This document shows, in pieces, positions 23,368 through 32,215 of a stretch of 64,000 bases of DNA. The translations under genes were made by a program, and so were the position numbers. The notes under the pieces are model-generated. The model saw only the letters and a list, made by a program, of their open reading frames with translations. It searched no databases and was not told the origin of the DNA. This stretch comes from Chloroflexota bacterium (lineage in GTDB: Bacteria; Chloroflexota; Anaerolineae; Anaerolineales; Villigracilaceae). Location: positions 62,001-126,000 of the forward strand of contig JACRBN010000001.1 of NCBI GenBank assembly GCA_016213105.1. The letters are read 5' to 3'. Position 1 is the first letter of the stretch. Each line of letters opens with the position of its first letter.

Positions 23368-26199
23368 ATGTCCTCACCCATCTTCAGCCTGCGCGTTTCA
23401 GAAGCGCTCGAAGCGCTCGAAACTTCCCCTGCCGGGTTATCCAGCGCGGAGGCTGAGTCGCGTCTCTCGCTCTACGGGCACAACCTGCTCTCGAAGCAAA
23501 AGAAGGAACCTGTCTGGGAAAAACTGATTCAGGAATTCCTGCATCCGCCCGCGCTGGTGTTGATCATCGTCGGGCTGGCTTCGTTGACCCAGCGCGACCT
23601 GGTGCTGGCGCTCATCATCTGGAGCATCATCCTCGTCAACACGGGCTTCTCCTTTTGGCGTGAACACCGCGCCGAACAGGCCATCGAAAAATTGCGCGAG
23701 ATCCTGCCGTCCTTTGCGCACGTCATCCGCGAGGGCGTCGAGAGCTACCTCCCGTCCAGCGAGGTCGTGCCTGGCGACATCCTCGTTCTGGCCGAGGGCG
23801 ATAACATTGCCGCCGACGCGCGCGTCATCGAGGAATATGGCCTACGCACCAACAACGCCACGCTGACCGGCGAAGCCATCCCTGCGCGTAAAATGGCGGA
23901 CTCTTCACTGCAAAGCGGCATCAGCGAGCTGGATCGTCCCAATCTGATCTTTGCGGGCACCTCCGTCGCTTCGGGGACGGGGCGGGCGGTGGTGACCGCC
24001 ACGGGCATGTCCACCCAGTTCGGGCGCATCGCGCGCCTGACCCAATCCATCGCCGAAGAGCCGACCCCCTTCCAAAAGGAACTCAATCAACTGAGCAAGA
24101 CCACGGCCTGGATCGCGCTGGGCATCGGCGGGATCGTGGTCGCGGTCGGCTATTTCTCGCTGGGCTTCCCCGTCAAGGAAGTGGTTCTGCTGGCGCTGGG
24201 CATCGTCGTGGCCGTGATCCCCGAAGGGCTGATCGCCACGTTGACGCTCTCCCTGGCGGCCGCCGTCCAACGCCTGGCGCAAAAGGGCGTGTTGGCCAAG
24301 AAACTCTCCACGGTGGAAAAACTCGGCCAGGTCTCGGTCATCTGCACCGACAAGAGCGGCACGCTGACGCAAAACCAGATGACCGTGCGCGACATCTGGG
24401 TGGCGCGCAGGCGCATCAAGGTCACGGGCGTGGGATACGAACCCGAGGGGAAATTCTCTCCAAACCCGCAGGGGCAAACCTGGGAGAATGACCTGCTCTG
24501 CCTGCTGGAGGTGGCTTCCTGCTGCAACAATGCGCGCGTCAACGCCCCCTCGCTGGAGCACCCAGGCTGGACGAGTTTGGGCGACCAGACCGAAGCCGCG
24601 CTGAAAGTGGCCGCCATGAAGGACGGCATCATGGAGGAGGCGGTCAACCGCAGCCTGCCGCGCGTACATGAGATTCCCTTCGACGCGCGCCGCAAACGCA
24701 TGACCACCATCCACCGCGAAGTCAATCACGACGCTTTGCGTGCCTTCGTCAAGGGCGCGCCGCGCGAGGTGCTGCAACTCTGCACGCATATCCTGCTCGA
24801 CGGCATAGTCGAGCCATTGACGAATCAACTGCGCGCGGAAATTCTGGGCGTCAACGACGATTACGCGCGCGGCGCATTGCGCGTGCTGGCCCTGGCGCGC
24901 CGCGACCTGCCCCCGCGCGAAGGCGCATACACCGCCGACAATGTGGAGCGCGACCTGACCTTCCTCGGCCTGATGGCCATGATGGACCCGCCCAGGCCGC
25001 AGGTGGAGCAGGCCATCCAGACCTGCCACGAGGCCAACATCCGCATCGTGATGATCACGGGCGACTATGGCCTGACCGCCGAATCGCTGGCGCGGCGCGT
25101 GGGCATGTTGACCACGCCCAACACCCTGATTGTCACAGGCGCCGAACTGGACGAGTTGTCTGATGTGGCCTTGCAGGAACTGCTCGACAGGGAAGTGCTC
25201 TTCGCGCGCATGGCCCCCGAACACAAGATGCGCCTCGTCTCGGCCTTCCAGGCGCGCGGCGAGGTAGTGGCCGTCACGGGCGACGGCGTCAACGATGCGC
25301 CCGCCCTGCGCAAGGCGGACGTGGGTATCTCGATGGGCATCGTCGGCACCGACGTGGCCAAGGAAGCCGCCGACATCATCCTAACCCAGGATGACTTCGG
25401 CGCGATCACCGCCGCCATCGAAGAGGGCCGCGGCGTATACGACAATATCCGCAAATTCATCACCTATATTTTTTCGAGCAACATCCCTGAGCTGATGCCG
25501 TTCATCGTCAAGGCCAACCTGCCGCTGGTGCCGCTGGCCCTGAGCGTGCGCCAGATCCTGGCCATCGACCTGGGCACCGACATGTTCCCCGCGCTGGCGC
25601 TCGGCATGGAGAAGCCCGAGCCTGACGTGATGAAGCGTCCGCCGCGTCCGCGCAACCAGCCGCTGCTCGACCGCAACCTGATCTGGCGCGCGCTCTGGCT
25701 GGGAACGATCGAGGCGACGTTATGTTTCGCGGGATTTCTGTCGGTCTTCGTTCTTGCAGGCTTTGCCGACGAGATCGGAATGCCCTTCCTCGCCCCGCTG
25801 GCTGATCTCGTGGACTTCGAGCTGGTCCTGACCTTCGAGCAGGCCTGGATCCTGGCCGCCACGGTCTACCACGCGGGCGTGGTCACCTCGCAGGTGGGCA
25901 ACGCCCTGGCCTGCCGCTCGGACCGCACGCGCAGCACGTCGCTTGGATGGCTGAGCAATAAGTATTTGTGGGTCGGCATCCTGATCGAGTTGATCGGCAT
26001 CGTCGGCATCATTCACGCGCCCTTCCTGGCCGACATCTTCAACCACGCACCCCTGCCCGCCTGGATGTGGATGGGCCTCGGCTTGAACGCGCTTGTGTTA
26101 TATTCGATGGAATGGATTCGCAAGGCCATCGTGCGCAGATTACGGAACCTGCGCAATGGCAGGAAATCCACCCTCGCCCTTCAGGAGGTTCACCGATGA
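23368..26199 (+). CDS. P-type cation ATPase of the Na,K-ATPase-like (P2C) type
   Basis: 943 aa. N-terminal cation_ATPase_N domain, A-domain TGEAIP (167-172), helix-4 motif VAVIPEGLIATLTLSL (E286), phosphorylated Asp328 in CTDKSGTLT, nucleotide-domain KGAPREVL, hinge GDGVNDAPAL, then helices 5-6 with SSNIPELMPF and ILAIDLGTDMFPA, followed by KRPPR. Residues matching the K+ ligands of animal Na,K-ATPase (Glu327, Ser775, Asn776, Glu779, Asp804, Asp808) are all present. This is closer to P2C pumps than to SERCA-type IPEGLPA. No clear Shine-Dalgarno at the ATG. Stop overlaps the next ATG by 4 nt. Likely exports Na+ and/or imports K+. Confidence 0.9.
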   Translation: MSSPIFSLRVSEALEALETSPAGLSSAEAESRLSLYGHNLLSKQKKEPVWEKLIQEFLHPPALVLIIVGLASLTQRDLVLALIIWSIILVNTGFSFWREHRAEQAIEKLREILPSFAHVIREGVESYLPSSEVVPGDILVLAEGDNIAADARVIEEYGLRTNNATLTGEAIPARKMADSSLQSGISELDRPNLIFAGTSVASGTGRAVVTATGMSTQFGRIARLTQSIAEEPTPFQKELNQLSKTTAWIALGIGGIVVAVGYFSLGFPVKEVVLLALGIVVAVIPEGLIATLTLSLAAAVQRLAQKGVLAKKLSTVEKLGQVSVICTDKSGTLTQNQMTVRDIWVARRRIKVTGVGYEPEGKFSPNPQGQTWENDLLCLLEVASCCNNARVNAPSLEHPGWTSLGDQTEAALKVAAMKDGIMEEAVNRSLPRVHEIPFDARRKRMTTIHREVNHDALRAFVKGAPREVLQLCTHILLDGIVEPLTNQLRAEILGVNDDYARGALRVLALARRDLPPREGAYTADNVERDLTFLGLMAMMDPPRPQVEQAIQTCHEANIRIVMITGDYGLTAESLARRVGMLTTPNTLIVTGAELDELSDVALQELLDREVLFARMAPEHKMRLVSAFQARGEVVAVTGDGVNDAPALRKADVGISMGIVGTDVAKEAADIILTQDDFGAITAAIEEGRGVYDNIRKFITYIFSSNIPELMPFIVKANLPLVPLALSVRQILAIDLGTDMFPALALGMEKPEPDVMKRPPRPRNQPLLDRNLIWRALWLGTIEATLCFAGFLSVFVLAGFADEIGMPFLAPLADLVDFELVLTFEQAWILAATVYHAGVVTSQVGNALACRSDRTRSTSLGWLSNKYLWVGILIELIGIVGIIHAPFLADIFNHAPLPAWMWMGLGLNALVLYSMEWIRKAIVRRLRNLRNGRKSTLALQEVHR

Positions 26200-26852
26200 A
26201 AATCATCATCATGGGTTGTGGACGGGTCGGTTCACAGGTCAGTCATTTACTGGTTCGACACGGTCACGAGGTGACCGTGATCGATCACGACGCCAATGCC
26301 CTGGCGCGCCTGGGCGCGGATTTCAAAGGCCGCGTCGTGCGCGGGGTCGGCTTCGACCGCAATATCCTGCTCGAAGCGGGCGTGGAAACCGCCGAGGGCT
26401 TCGTCGCGGCCAGTTCGTCGGACAATGCCAACATCGTCGCGGCGCGGACGGCGCGCAATATCTTCCACGTGCCGCGGGTGGTGGCGCGGCTGTATGACCC
26501 CGTGCGCGCCGAGGTCTACCAGCGGCTGGGACTGACCACCATATCGAGCACCGCCTGGGGCGCGGAACGCATCGTGGAAGTCGTCACCCACACCGACCTC
26601 GACACCTTGCAAGTCTTCCCCGATGGCGGAACCACCCTGATTCGCGTCGAGGCTCCCGCGCGCCTGCAAGGGCATCGCGTCGCGCAAATGAACATCCCGG
26701 GCGAGGTGCTGGTCGCGGCCATTACCCGCAATGACCATACCTTCATCCCCGTCTCGGGCACGGAATTTCAGGATGGGGACGTGATCTATCTCGCGGTTAT
26801 TCCCTCCGCCATGCAAAGGCTGGAGGAATTGCTCGGACTGGAAAGGATGTAG
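26196..26852 (+). CDS. TrkA-type potassium regulatory subunit (RCK), first copy
   Basis: 218 aa. RCK_N domain with dinucleotide-binding GCGRVGSQ (residues 7-14) and acidic D at the end of strand 2 (VTVIDHD), then RCK_C from ~140 with RVAQMNIPGEVLVAAITRNDHTFIPVSGTEFQDGDVIYL. AGGAGGT lies 6 nt before the ATG, which overlaps the ATPase stop by 4 nt. Binds NAD(H)/nucleotides and gates K+ transport; the partner is probably the KimA-like permease or an unlinked TrkH. Confidence 0.92.
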   Translation: MKIIIMGCGRVGSQVSHLLVRHGHEVTVIDHDANALARLGADFKGRVVRGVGFDRNILLEAGVETAEGFVAASSSDNANIVAARTARNIFHVPRVVARLYDPVRAEVYQRLGLTTISSTAWGAERIVEVVTHTDLDTLQVFPDGGTTLIRVEAPARLQGHRVAQMNIPGEVLVAAITRNDHTFIPVSGTEFQDGDVIYLAVIPSAMQRLEELLGLERM

Positions 26853-26854
26853 CC

Positions 26855-27529
26855 ATGTATGTCATTGTCGTTGGCGGCGGGAACACGGGTTCCCAACTGG
26901 CGAAATTCCTGATCGACGCGGGCCACACGGTGCGCGTGATCGACGAGCGCCCATCCATTCTCGAAAAACTGGCCAGGGAACTCCCTGCCGATTCGATCCT
27001 CAACGGGGACGGCAGTTCGCCGACCGTGCTCGAAAAGGCGGGCATCCATCAGGCGCAGGTGCTGGCCGCGGTCACCGGCTCGGACGAGACCAACCTGGTC
27101 ATCACCTCGCTGGCCAAGTTCGAATTCAACGTGCAGCGCGTCATCGCCCGCATCAACAATTCCAAGAACGCCTGGCTCTTCACCTCCGAGATGGGCGTGG
27201 ACGTTTCGCTCAACCAGGCCGAGATTCTCGCCCGCCTGAGCGCCGAGGAAATGTCCATGGGCGACATGATGACCATGCTCAAGATCCGCCGCGGTGAATA
27301 TTCCATCGTGGAGGAAAAGATATTCGCAGGCGCCAAAGCCGTCGGCATGACCATCCGGGACCTGGCCCTGCCCGAGAACTGCATCATTTCGGGCATTCTT
27401 CGCGACGGCAAGATGGTCATGCCGCGCGGGCTGACCGTGTTGGAAGAGGGCGACGAAGTCCTTGCCATGGTGGATGAAAATTCGCGCCACGTCCTGGCCA
27501 AATTGCTTGACCGCCCGGACGGAAGTTGA
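26855..27529 (+). CDS. TrkA-type potassium regulatory subunit (RCK), second copy
   Basis: 224 aa. RCK_N with VVGGGNTGSQLAKFLIDAGHTVRVIDE, GDGSSPTVLEKAGI and VTGSDETNLVITSLAK, then RCK_C from ~135 with GMTIRDLALPENCIISGILRDGKMVMPRGLTVLEEGDEVLAM. Starts 2 nt after the first TrkA stop. Paired single-RCK proteins are common in Chloroflexota and may form a hetero-octameric ring. Last gene of the cation-transport run; a strong terminator follows. Confidence 0.92.
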   Translation: MYVIVVGGGNTGSQLAKFLIDAGHTVRVIDERPSILEKLARELPADSILNGDGSSPTVLEKAGIHQAQVLAAVTGSDETNLVITSLAKFEFNVQRVIARINNSKNAWLFTSEMGVDVSLNQAEILARLSAEEMSMGDMMTMLKIRRGEYSIVEEKIFAGAKAVGMTIRDLALPENCIISGILRDGKMVMPRGLTVLEEGDEVLAMVDENSRHVLAKLLDRPDGS

Positions 27530-27546
27530 CCTTTCCCCATAAAACT

Positions 27547-27581
27547 AAAAACGGGATGCGCCTTGGGCGCATCCCGTTTTT
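27547..27581. terminator. Strong bidirectional terminator
   Basis: AAAAACGGGATGCGCC and GGCGCATCCCGTTTTT form a 12-bp GC-rich stem with A- and T-runs on both sides, between convergent trkA and methyltransferase genes. Confidence 0.95.
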
Positions 27582-27584
27582 GAT

Positions 27585-28469
27585 TCATTTCAGCGGCTCG
27601 CGGAAATCGTAGATTCCATCTCGGATCTCCCACCTGCTCCCGCACCCCGAACATTTCAGGCCGCCCGAGCTTTCCTCCAGGGCCGTCCCGCCGCATTGCG
27701 GACATTTGAAGAAGCCATCCGCCGCTGACGTTCCGCCCTGCGCCACCGCCCGCACGAACACCGACGGCGTCCACTGCCACCAGGCCCCCGTCCACTGGAA
27801 CAGCGAATCGGAGAAAACCAGCACACCCGTCGGGACCATGCGCTTCAACAAGCCCATGCGGAAATGGGACAGCGTCAGCGTGCGCTCGATCTTAAATCCC
27901 AAGCCGCCCAGCCACTGGCGCACGGCGCGCGGATGGAAGTCGAAGTTCAACTCCACAAATTCCACAGGCTCCAGCGTGAACGGACTCCACTTCTGTTTGC
28001 CGAGCCAGTAGCGCAGGATGGACTTGAGGTGCAACTTGTTGGCAAATTCGAGAATGAACACGCCGCCGGGCTGCATCGCGTTCCGCACCTGGGCCAGCGC
28101 CCTGGGCGCATCCGCCATATGGTGCAGCACGCGGATCATGGTCGCGCCGTCGAACAGGCCGTCGACGAAGGGCAGGCGGTACACATCCGCCGCCACGTAA
28201 ATGTACTTGTCCGAGACGCCCAGCCGCTGTTGGGCCTGTTCCAGTTGCGTGCGCGAATAATCCAACACCACGATGCGTTCGAAGCCTGCATAGCGCGGCG
28301 TGTTGCGTCCCGCGCCCGCGCCGAGTTCGAGCATCAACTTTCCGCTCGCGGGGAGCAGCCGCTTCAGCGCGATCGCTTCGGTGCGGTCCTCGTACTGGCG
28401 GCCGCCCTGATCCCAGAACGAGGTCTGGTAATCGGAGCCTTCATAACTGCAAACGGGAGGATGGGTCAT
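27585..28469 (-). CDS. SAM-dependent methyltransferase with C-terminal zinc ribbon
   Basis: 294 aa. Motif I LMLELGAGAGRNTPRYAG (residues ~45-62), acidic D in VVLDYS, then LPFVDGLFDGATMIRVLHHMADAP and QPGGVFILEFANK, typical of Methyltransf_11. The last ~45 residues carry CPQCGG and CSGCGS, a Trm112/YbaR-like zinc ribbon, with WEIRDGIYDF. In related enzymes such ribbons act in tRNA, lipid or glycan methylation; substrate unknown. ATG at 28469 has GGGAGG upstream. No operon partner; a repeat-rich gap lies upstream. Confidence 0.85.
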   Translation of the reverse strand: MTHPPVCSYEGSDYQTSFWDQGGRQYEDRTEAIALKRLLPASGKLMLELGAGAGRNTPRYAGFERIVVLDYSRTQLEQAQQRLGVSDKYIYVAADVYRLPFVDGLFDGATMIRVLHHMADAPRALAQVRNAMQPGGVFILEFANKLHLKSILRYWLGKQKWSPFTLEPVEFVELNFDFHPRAVRQWLGGLGFKIERTLTLSHFRMGLLKRMVPTGVLVFSDSLFQWTGAWWQWTPSVFVRAVAQGGTSAADGFFKCPQCGGTALEESSGGLKCSGCGSRWEIRDGIYDFREPLK

Positions 28470-28489
28470 GGGGATCAGTTATCAGTGAA

Positions 28490-28626
28490 CAGTGAGCAGT
28501 ATAGATTGTCAGATTCTTGCTTCTGGCGGATTTGTAATCCAGCGGTAGCCAGAGAACGAAGGCCGCCATGAAACTCAGTGACCAATAACCATATAACGGT
28601 TACTGGTCACTGTTTACTGCTCACTG
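28490..28626. repeat. Nested inverted repeats in the methyltransferase-ugd gap
   Basis: Outer arms CAGTGAGCAGTA (28490-28501) / TACTGCTCACTG (28615-28626); inner arms CAGTGACCAATAACC (28576-28590) / GGTTACTGGTCACTG (28598-28612, one mismatch). A GGCGGATTTGTAATCC-type palindrome (about 28514-28532) lies between. This 167-bp gap holds no gene. Confidence 0.75.
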
Positions 28627-28636
28627 ACTATTAGCG

Positions 28637-29947
28637 CTAATGACCGTTGAACCCGCGTCCGATGGCGCGATAAGTAAAGCCCATCGCCCGCATGTGATTC
28701 GGGTCGTAGATGTTGCGGCCGTCGAAGATGACGGGGGATTTGAGCAGGCCCTTGAGCTTTTCGAGATCGAGCTGTTTGAACTCGTTCCACTCGGTGACCA
28801 CGATCAGCGCATCGCAGCCGTCAGCCAGGCTGTAGGCGTCATTGAAGAGTTCCACCGCGGGCAGGATCGGGCGCGCCACATCCATCGACACGGGATCGTA
28901 ACCGCGCACCTTCGCGCCCGCTTCGATCAGTTCGGTGGCAATATCAATCGACGGCGCGTCGCGCATATCATCGGTGTTGGGCTTGAAGGCCAGGCCAAGC
29001 AGGCCCACGGTCTTGCCCTTGAGCGAGCCGCCCGCCATCTCCTCGGTGCGGCGGACAGCCGCCGTGCGGCGGTCGTAGTTCACATCCATGACCGCGTTGA
29101 GGATGAGCGGTTCGAGGCCCTTCTCCTTGGCCATGAAAGCCAGCGCCTCCACGTCCTTGGGGAAGCAGGAGCCGCCCCAGCCCAGGCCTGCATCCAGGAA
29201 GTGACGCCCGATGCGCGCATCGTAACCCATGCCAGCCGCCACTTCCTTCACGTCCGCGCCGACCTTTTCGCACAGGTCCGCCAGTTCGTTGATGAAGGAA
29301 ATCTTGGTGGCCAGGAAGGCGTTGCTGGCATACTTGATCATTTCCGCGGTGCGCAGGTCGGTGATGACGATGGGCGCGCGCAGGGGCAGGTGCAATTGGG
29401 CCACCTTGTTGGCCGCGTCACGGTCAAGCGAACCGATCACCGTGCGATGCGGGTTCATGAAATCGCCAATGGCCGAACCTTCGCGCAGGAACTCGGGGCA
29501 GGACACCACCGCGAATTCCATCGGCTTGGGCTGGGCGCCCTTGACCACATCGGCCACCCAGTCGCCCGTCCCGATCGGCACGGTGGACTTGTTGATAAGG
29601 ATCAGCGGCGCGGTCATGTTCTCGGCAATCGAGGTCGCCGCGGCGGCCACGTATTGCAAATCCGCTTCGCCGTTCACACCCGAGGGCGTACCCACGGCGA
29701 TGAAGGCATACTCACAGCCCTCCAGCGCTTCCTTGTAGGAAGTGGTGAAGGAAAGCCGTCCAGCCTTCACATTGCGCTTGACCAGTTCGTCCAGGCCAGG
29801 CTCGTAAATGGGCATGATGCCCTTCTTCAAATTCTCGACGCGCTTCTCGTTGACATCCAGGGCCACCACGTGGTTGCCCAGGTCGGCAAAACATGCACCG
29901 GTCACAATGCCAACATACCCTACGCCGACTACGCAAATTTGTTTCAT
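28637..29947 (-). CDS. ugd: UDP-glucose 6-dehydrogenase
   Basis: 436 aa. NAD+-dependent oxidation of UDP-glucose to UDP-glucuronate, a precursor of cell-surface polysaccharide. N-terminal Rossmann motif [44 protein letters not shown], catalytic Cys261 in [11 protein letters not shown], and C-terminal [17 protein letters not shown]. The frame opens at 29959, but the ATG at 29947 (MKQICVVG) matches the family start and has AAAGGA 11 nt upstream. Divergent in function from the neighbouring receiver gene, which lies upstream on the same strand 55 bp away. Confidence 0.97.
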   Translation of the reverse strand: MKQICVVGVGYVGIVTGACFADLGNHVVALDVNEKRVENLKKGIMPIYEPGLDELVKRNVKAGRLSFTTSYKEALEGCEYAFIAVGTPSGVNGEADLQYVAAAATSIAENMTAPLILINKSTVPIGTGDWVADVVKGAQPKPMEFAVVSCPEFLREGSAIGDFMNPHRTVIGSLDRDAANKVAQLHLPLRAPIVITDLRTAEMIKYASNAFLATKISFINELADLCEKVGADVKEVAAGMGYDARIGRHFLDAGLGWGGSCFPKDVEALAFMAKEKGLEPLILNAVMDVNYDRRTAAVRRTEEMAGGSLKGKTVGLLGLAFKPNTDDMRDAPSIDIATELIEAGAKVRGYDPVSMDVARPILPAVELFNDAYSLADGCDALIVVTEWNEFKQLDLEKLKGLLKSPVIFDGRNIYDPNHMRAMGFTYRAIGRGFNGH

Positions 29948-30002
29948 CCTAAAAGCCATCCTTTGTTAGTGATTTTTTGCACAATTGGGTTAATATACCA
30001 CA

Positions 30003-30392
30003 TCAGCCCCGCGTCCGTTTTGTCCTCTCCATCAGGCGGTTGACCGCACCGAGCAGGGCCACAAAATCAATGGGCTTGGCGATGTACTCATCGCAGCCTG
30101 CCTCGATGGCGCGCATGCGGTCGATGGGCATCGTGCGCGCAGTAACCGCCACGATCGGGAGCCTGGCCGTCTTTTCGTTTTCCCTGATCTTGCGGGTCAC
30201 ATCCCAGCCATCCATGATCGGCAGGGCCAGATCCACCAGCACGAGGTCGGGAACCTGCTTGATGGCAGCCTGCAAGCCCTCAGGCCCCGTCATCGCCAGG
30301 AACGTATCATACCCGTCACGTTCCAGGAAAAAACGGATCAACTCATGGTTGTCCATGTTGTCTTCGATAATCAGGATGCGGCCTTTGCTCAT
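30003..30392 (-). CDS. Single-domain response regulator (CheY/DivK type)
   Basis: 129 aa, receiver domain only: EDN at 10-12, phosphoacceptor Asp54 in LVDLALPIMDGW, Thr in VAVTA, Lys in YIAKPIDF. DivK-like pattern (IIEDNMDN, ALPIMDGWDV). No output domain, so it acts on a partner protein; no cognate kinase is adjacent. Lies upstream of ugd on the same strand. Confidence 0.9.
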   Translation of the reverse strand: MSKGRILIIEDNMDNHELIRFFLERDGYDTFLAMTGPEGLQAAIKQVPDLVLVDLALPIMDGWDVTRKIRENEKTARLPIVAVTARTMPIDRMRAIEAGCDEYIAKPIDFVALLGAVNRLMERTKRTRG

Positions 30393-30438
30393 ACGCTTTC
30401 GCCAAATATACTACGGCTTCCAGCATCGGGCAATGACG

Positions 30439-30444
30439 TATAAT
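30439..30444 (+). promoter_or_regulatory. TATAAT -10 element for a leaderless glycosyltransferase mRNA
   Basis: TATAAT at 30439-30444, then CCCTTCC and the ATG at 30452; no Shine-Dalgarno. Confidence 0.55.
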
Positions 30445-30451
30445 CCCTTCC

Positions 30452-31606
30452 ATGCGCCTATTATTCGTGGCCGACGGCCGCTCCCCCATCACCCAAAACT
30501 GGATCCGCCATTTTATCGAACGCGGCGATGAAGTCCACCTCGTTTCCACTTTTCACTGTACGCTGGATTTTCCCGTCAGCGGATTGTACACCGTGCCTGT
30601 GGCCTTTAGCGGGATGAAAAAGCCGACGGGCGCCCCCGCCCCTTCGTCCACTTCCTCGCGGACCCTGGGCCTGCGCACCGTGCTCCGACAGTGGCTCGGT
30701 CCCCTGACCATTCCCCGCGCCGCCCGTTCGCTGCGCATCATCCTCGAACGCATCCAACCCGACCTAGTACACGCCCTGCGGATTCCCTACGAAGGCATGC
30801 TGGCCGCAGACGCCTACTCGGGCGCGCCGCTGGTCGTCTCGGTCTGGGGCAACGACTTCACCCTGCATGCCCCCTCCACGCCGCTGATGCGCCATTACAC
30901 AAAATGGACTCTCAAAGTGGCCGACGCCCTGCACGCCGACTGCTGGCGCGACATCCGCCTGGGCAAGCAGCTTGGCTTTGCCGTGGACAGGCCGACCCTG
31001 GTCACCCCGGGCAACGGCGGCATCCGCACGGATATTTTTTATCCAGCCCAACCGCTGTCGGCGGCCCCCGTCGTTGTCAACCCGCGCGGATTCCGCGCCT
31101 ACGTGCATAACGAAGCCTTCTTCAGAGCCATCCCGCTGGTGCTCGAAAAACGGGCGGACGCGCGCTTCGTATGCTCCTCCATGACGGGCGAGGCTCAGGC
31201 CACGCAATGGATCCACGAACTGGGTATCCAGCACGCCGTGACCTTGAACCCGCCCATGCCCCACCGCCAAATGGCGGAGGTCTTCCGCTCGGCGCAGGTG
31301 GTCGTCTCGCCCAGCTTCCACGATGGCACGCCCAACTCCCTGCTCGAAGGCATGGCCTGCGGATGCTTCCCCGTGGCGGGCGATCTCGAGTCCATCCGCG
31401 AATGGATCACCCCCGGCAAAAACGGTTTGCTGGTCGATTCAGCCAGTCCGCGCGCACTTGCAGATGGCATCCTGGCCGCCCTGGAAAGCAAAGACCTGCG
31501 GGAGCAGGCCGCAGGCCTGAACGCCAACATCATCGCCACACGCGCGGAATACGGCGCCTGCATGGCTCAGATCGAGGGGTTTTACAAAAAACTGACACGC
31601 AGTTGA
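30452..31606 (+). CDS. Glycosyltransferase family 4 protein
   Basis: 384 aa GT-B enzyme. N-terminal MRLLFVADGRSPITQNWIRHFIERGDEVHLVS; the C-terminal Rossmann domain has VVSPSFHDGTPNSLLEGMACGCFPVAGDLESIREWITPGKNGLLVD, the GT4 E-x7-E nucleotide-sugar signature. Probably adds a sugar to a surface glycan or glycolipid; ugd next door would supply UDP-glucuronate, but that link is inferred. Start at 30452 fits a leaderless mRNA. Confidence 0.9.
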   Translation: MRLLFVADGRSPITQNWIRHFIERGDEVHLVSTFHCTLDFPVSGLYTVPVAFSGMKKPTGAPAPSSTSSRTLGLRTVLRQWLGPLTIPRAARSLRIILERIQPDLVHALRIPYEGMLAADAYSGAPLVVSVWGNDFTLHAPSTPLMRHYTKWTLKVADALHADCWRDIRLGKQLGFAVDRPTLVTPGNGGIRTDIFYPAQPLSAAPVVVNPRGFRAYVHNEAFFRAIPLVLEKRADARFVCSSMTGEAQATQWIHELGIQHAVTLNPPMPHRQMAEVFRSAQVVVSPSFHDGTPNSLLEGMACGCFPVAGDLESIREWITPGKNGLLVDSASPRALADGILAALESKDLREQAAGLNANIIATRAEYGACMAQIEGFYKKLTRS

Positions 31607-31628
31607 CCCTGCGCCTCCTCCTGGCATG

Positions 31629-31664
31629 ACACTGGCAGTCCCTTGGACTGCCAGTGTTTTTTTA
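31629..31664 (+). terminator. Rho-independent terminator after the glycosyltransferase gene
   Basis: ACACTGGCAGTCC (31629-31641) / GGACTGCCAGTGT (31645-31657) followed by seven T. Confidence 0.95.
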
Positions 31665-31700
31665 TCACCCTGTTCACAATAGGTGGGCAAATGCGGAGTT

Positions 31701-31788
31701 GCGGAAGGCAAAGCATTCGAGGCACTTGCTTTTTTGTAAGGTTCCGCGCCCAGGATGAACGGGCGAAGCCGTACCCGTACAGCCTTCC
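31701..31788 (+). promoter_or_regulatory. Structured leader with alternative pairings, type unknown
   Basis: GCGGAA (31701-31706) can pair with TTCCGC (31742-31747), or the overlapping GGAAGGC (31703-31709) with GCCTTCC (31782-31788); both cannot form together. The gap 31665-31830 holds no ORF. It may be a switch-like 5' leader for the secreted protein gene; no known riboswitch consensus fits. Confidence 0.35.
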
Positions 31789-31830
31789 CTGCGTCATACC
31801 GTATGAAACCCCAAAAAGGAGATAACCCCC

Positions 31831-32211
31831 ATGAAAAAACTGTATGCAGTCCTGCTGTCTCTGGTCATGCTTGCCGCAGTCATTGTCCCCGCCCTGGCCG
31901 CGCCTGAATCGGCGCAGGGGCCGCGCGGCACGTTTGCGCTGGTCGGAAACATCACCGCCATTGGTTCGAACACGGTGACCGTGAAAGTGGTCAGCGGCAA
32001 CAGCCTGGTCAAAACCTACGTCGGCAAGGAATTGACCCTGACCATGACCGCGGCCACGCGCTATCTGTACAAGGACGGCGCCACCACGGTCGTCATCGGC
32101 TTCGCTGACCTGGAAGTCGGCCAGCCCGTGAGCGTAAATGGCACGACCGCCAATAACGTCTGGACGGCGAAACGGGTCACGGTCGGCGCTTCGATTTCCT
32201 GCCTGCCCTAG
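31831..32211 (+). CDS. Small secreted beta-rich protein, DUF5666-like
   Basis: 126 aa. Signal peptide MKKLYAVLLSLVMLAAVIVPALA with cleavage after ALA. The mature part alternates polar and hydrophobic residues (FALVGNITAIGSNTVTVKVVSGN, ELTLTMTAATRYLYKDG, VGQPVSVNGT), an OB-fold-like pattern typical of DUF5666. Function unknown. AAAGGAG lies 9 nt upstream of the ATG. Stands alone between two terminators. Confidence 0.75.
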   Translation: MKKLYAVLLSLVMLAAVIVPALAAPESAQGPRGTFALVGNITAIGSNTVTVKVVSGNSLVKTYVGKELTLTMTAATRYLYKDGATTVVIGFADLEVGQPVSVNGTTANNVWTAKRVTVGASISCLP

Positions 32212-32215
32212 CCTC

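Noticed and set aside
28640-30043. 467-codon plus-strand frame opposite ugd
   Set aside because: It is the antisense shadow of the clear UDP-glucose dehydrogenase gene, with His/Gln-rich low-quality translation.
31681-31800. c-di-GMP (GEMM-I) riboswitch
   Set aside because: GGCAAAGC is present but the required GGGACGCAAAGCC context, GNRA tetraloop stem and receptor do not fit.
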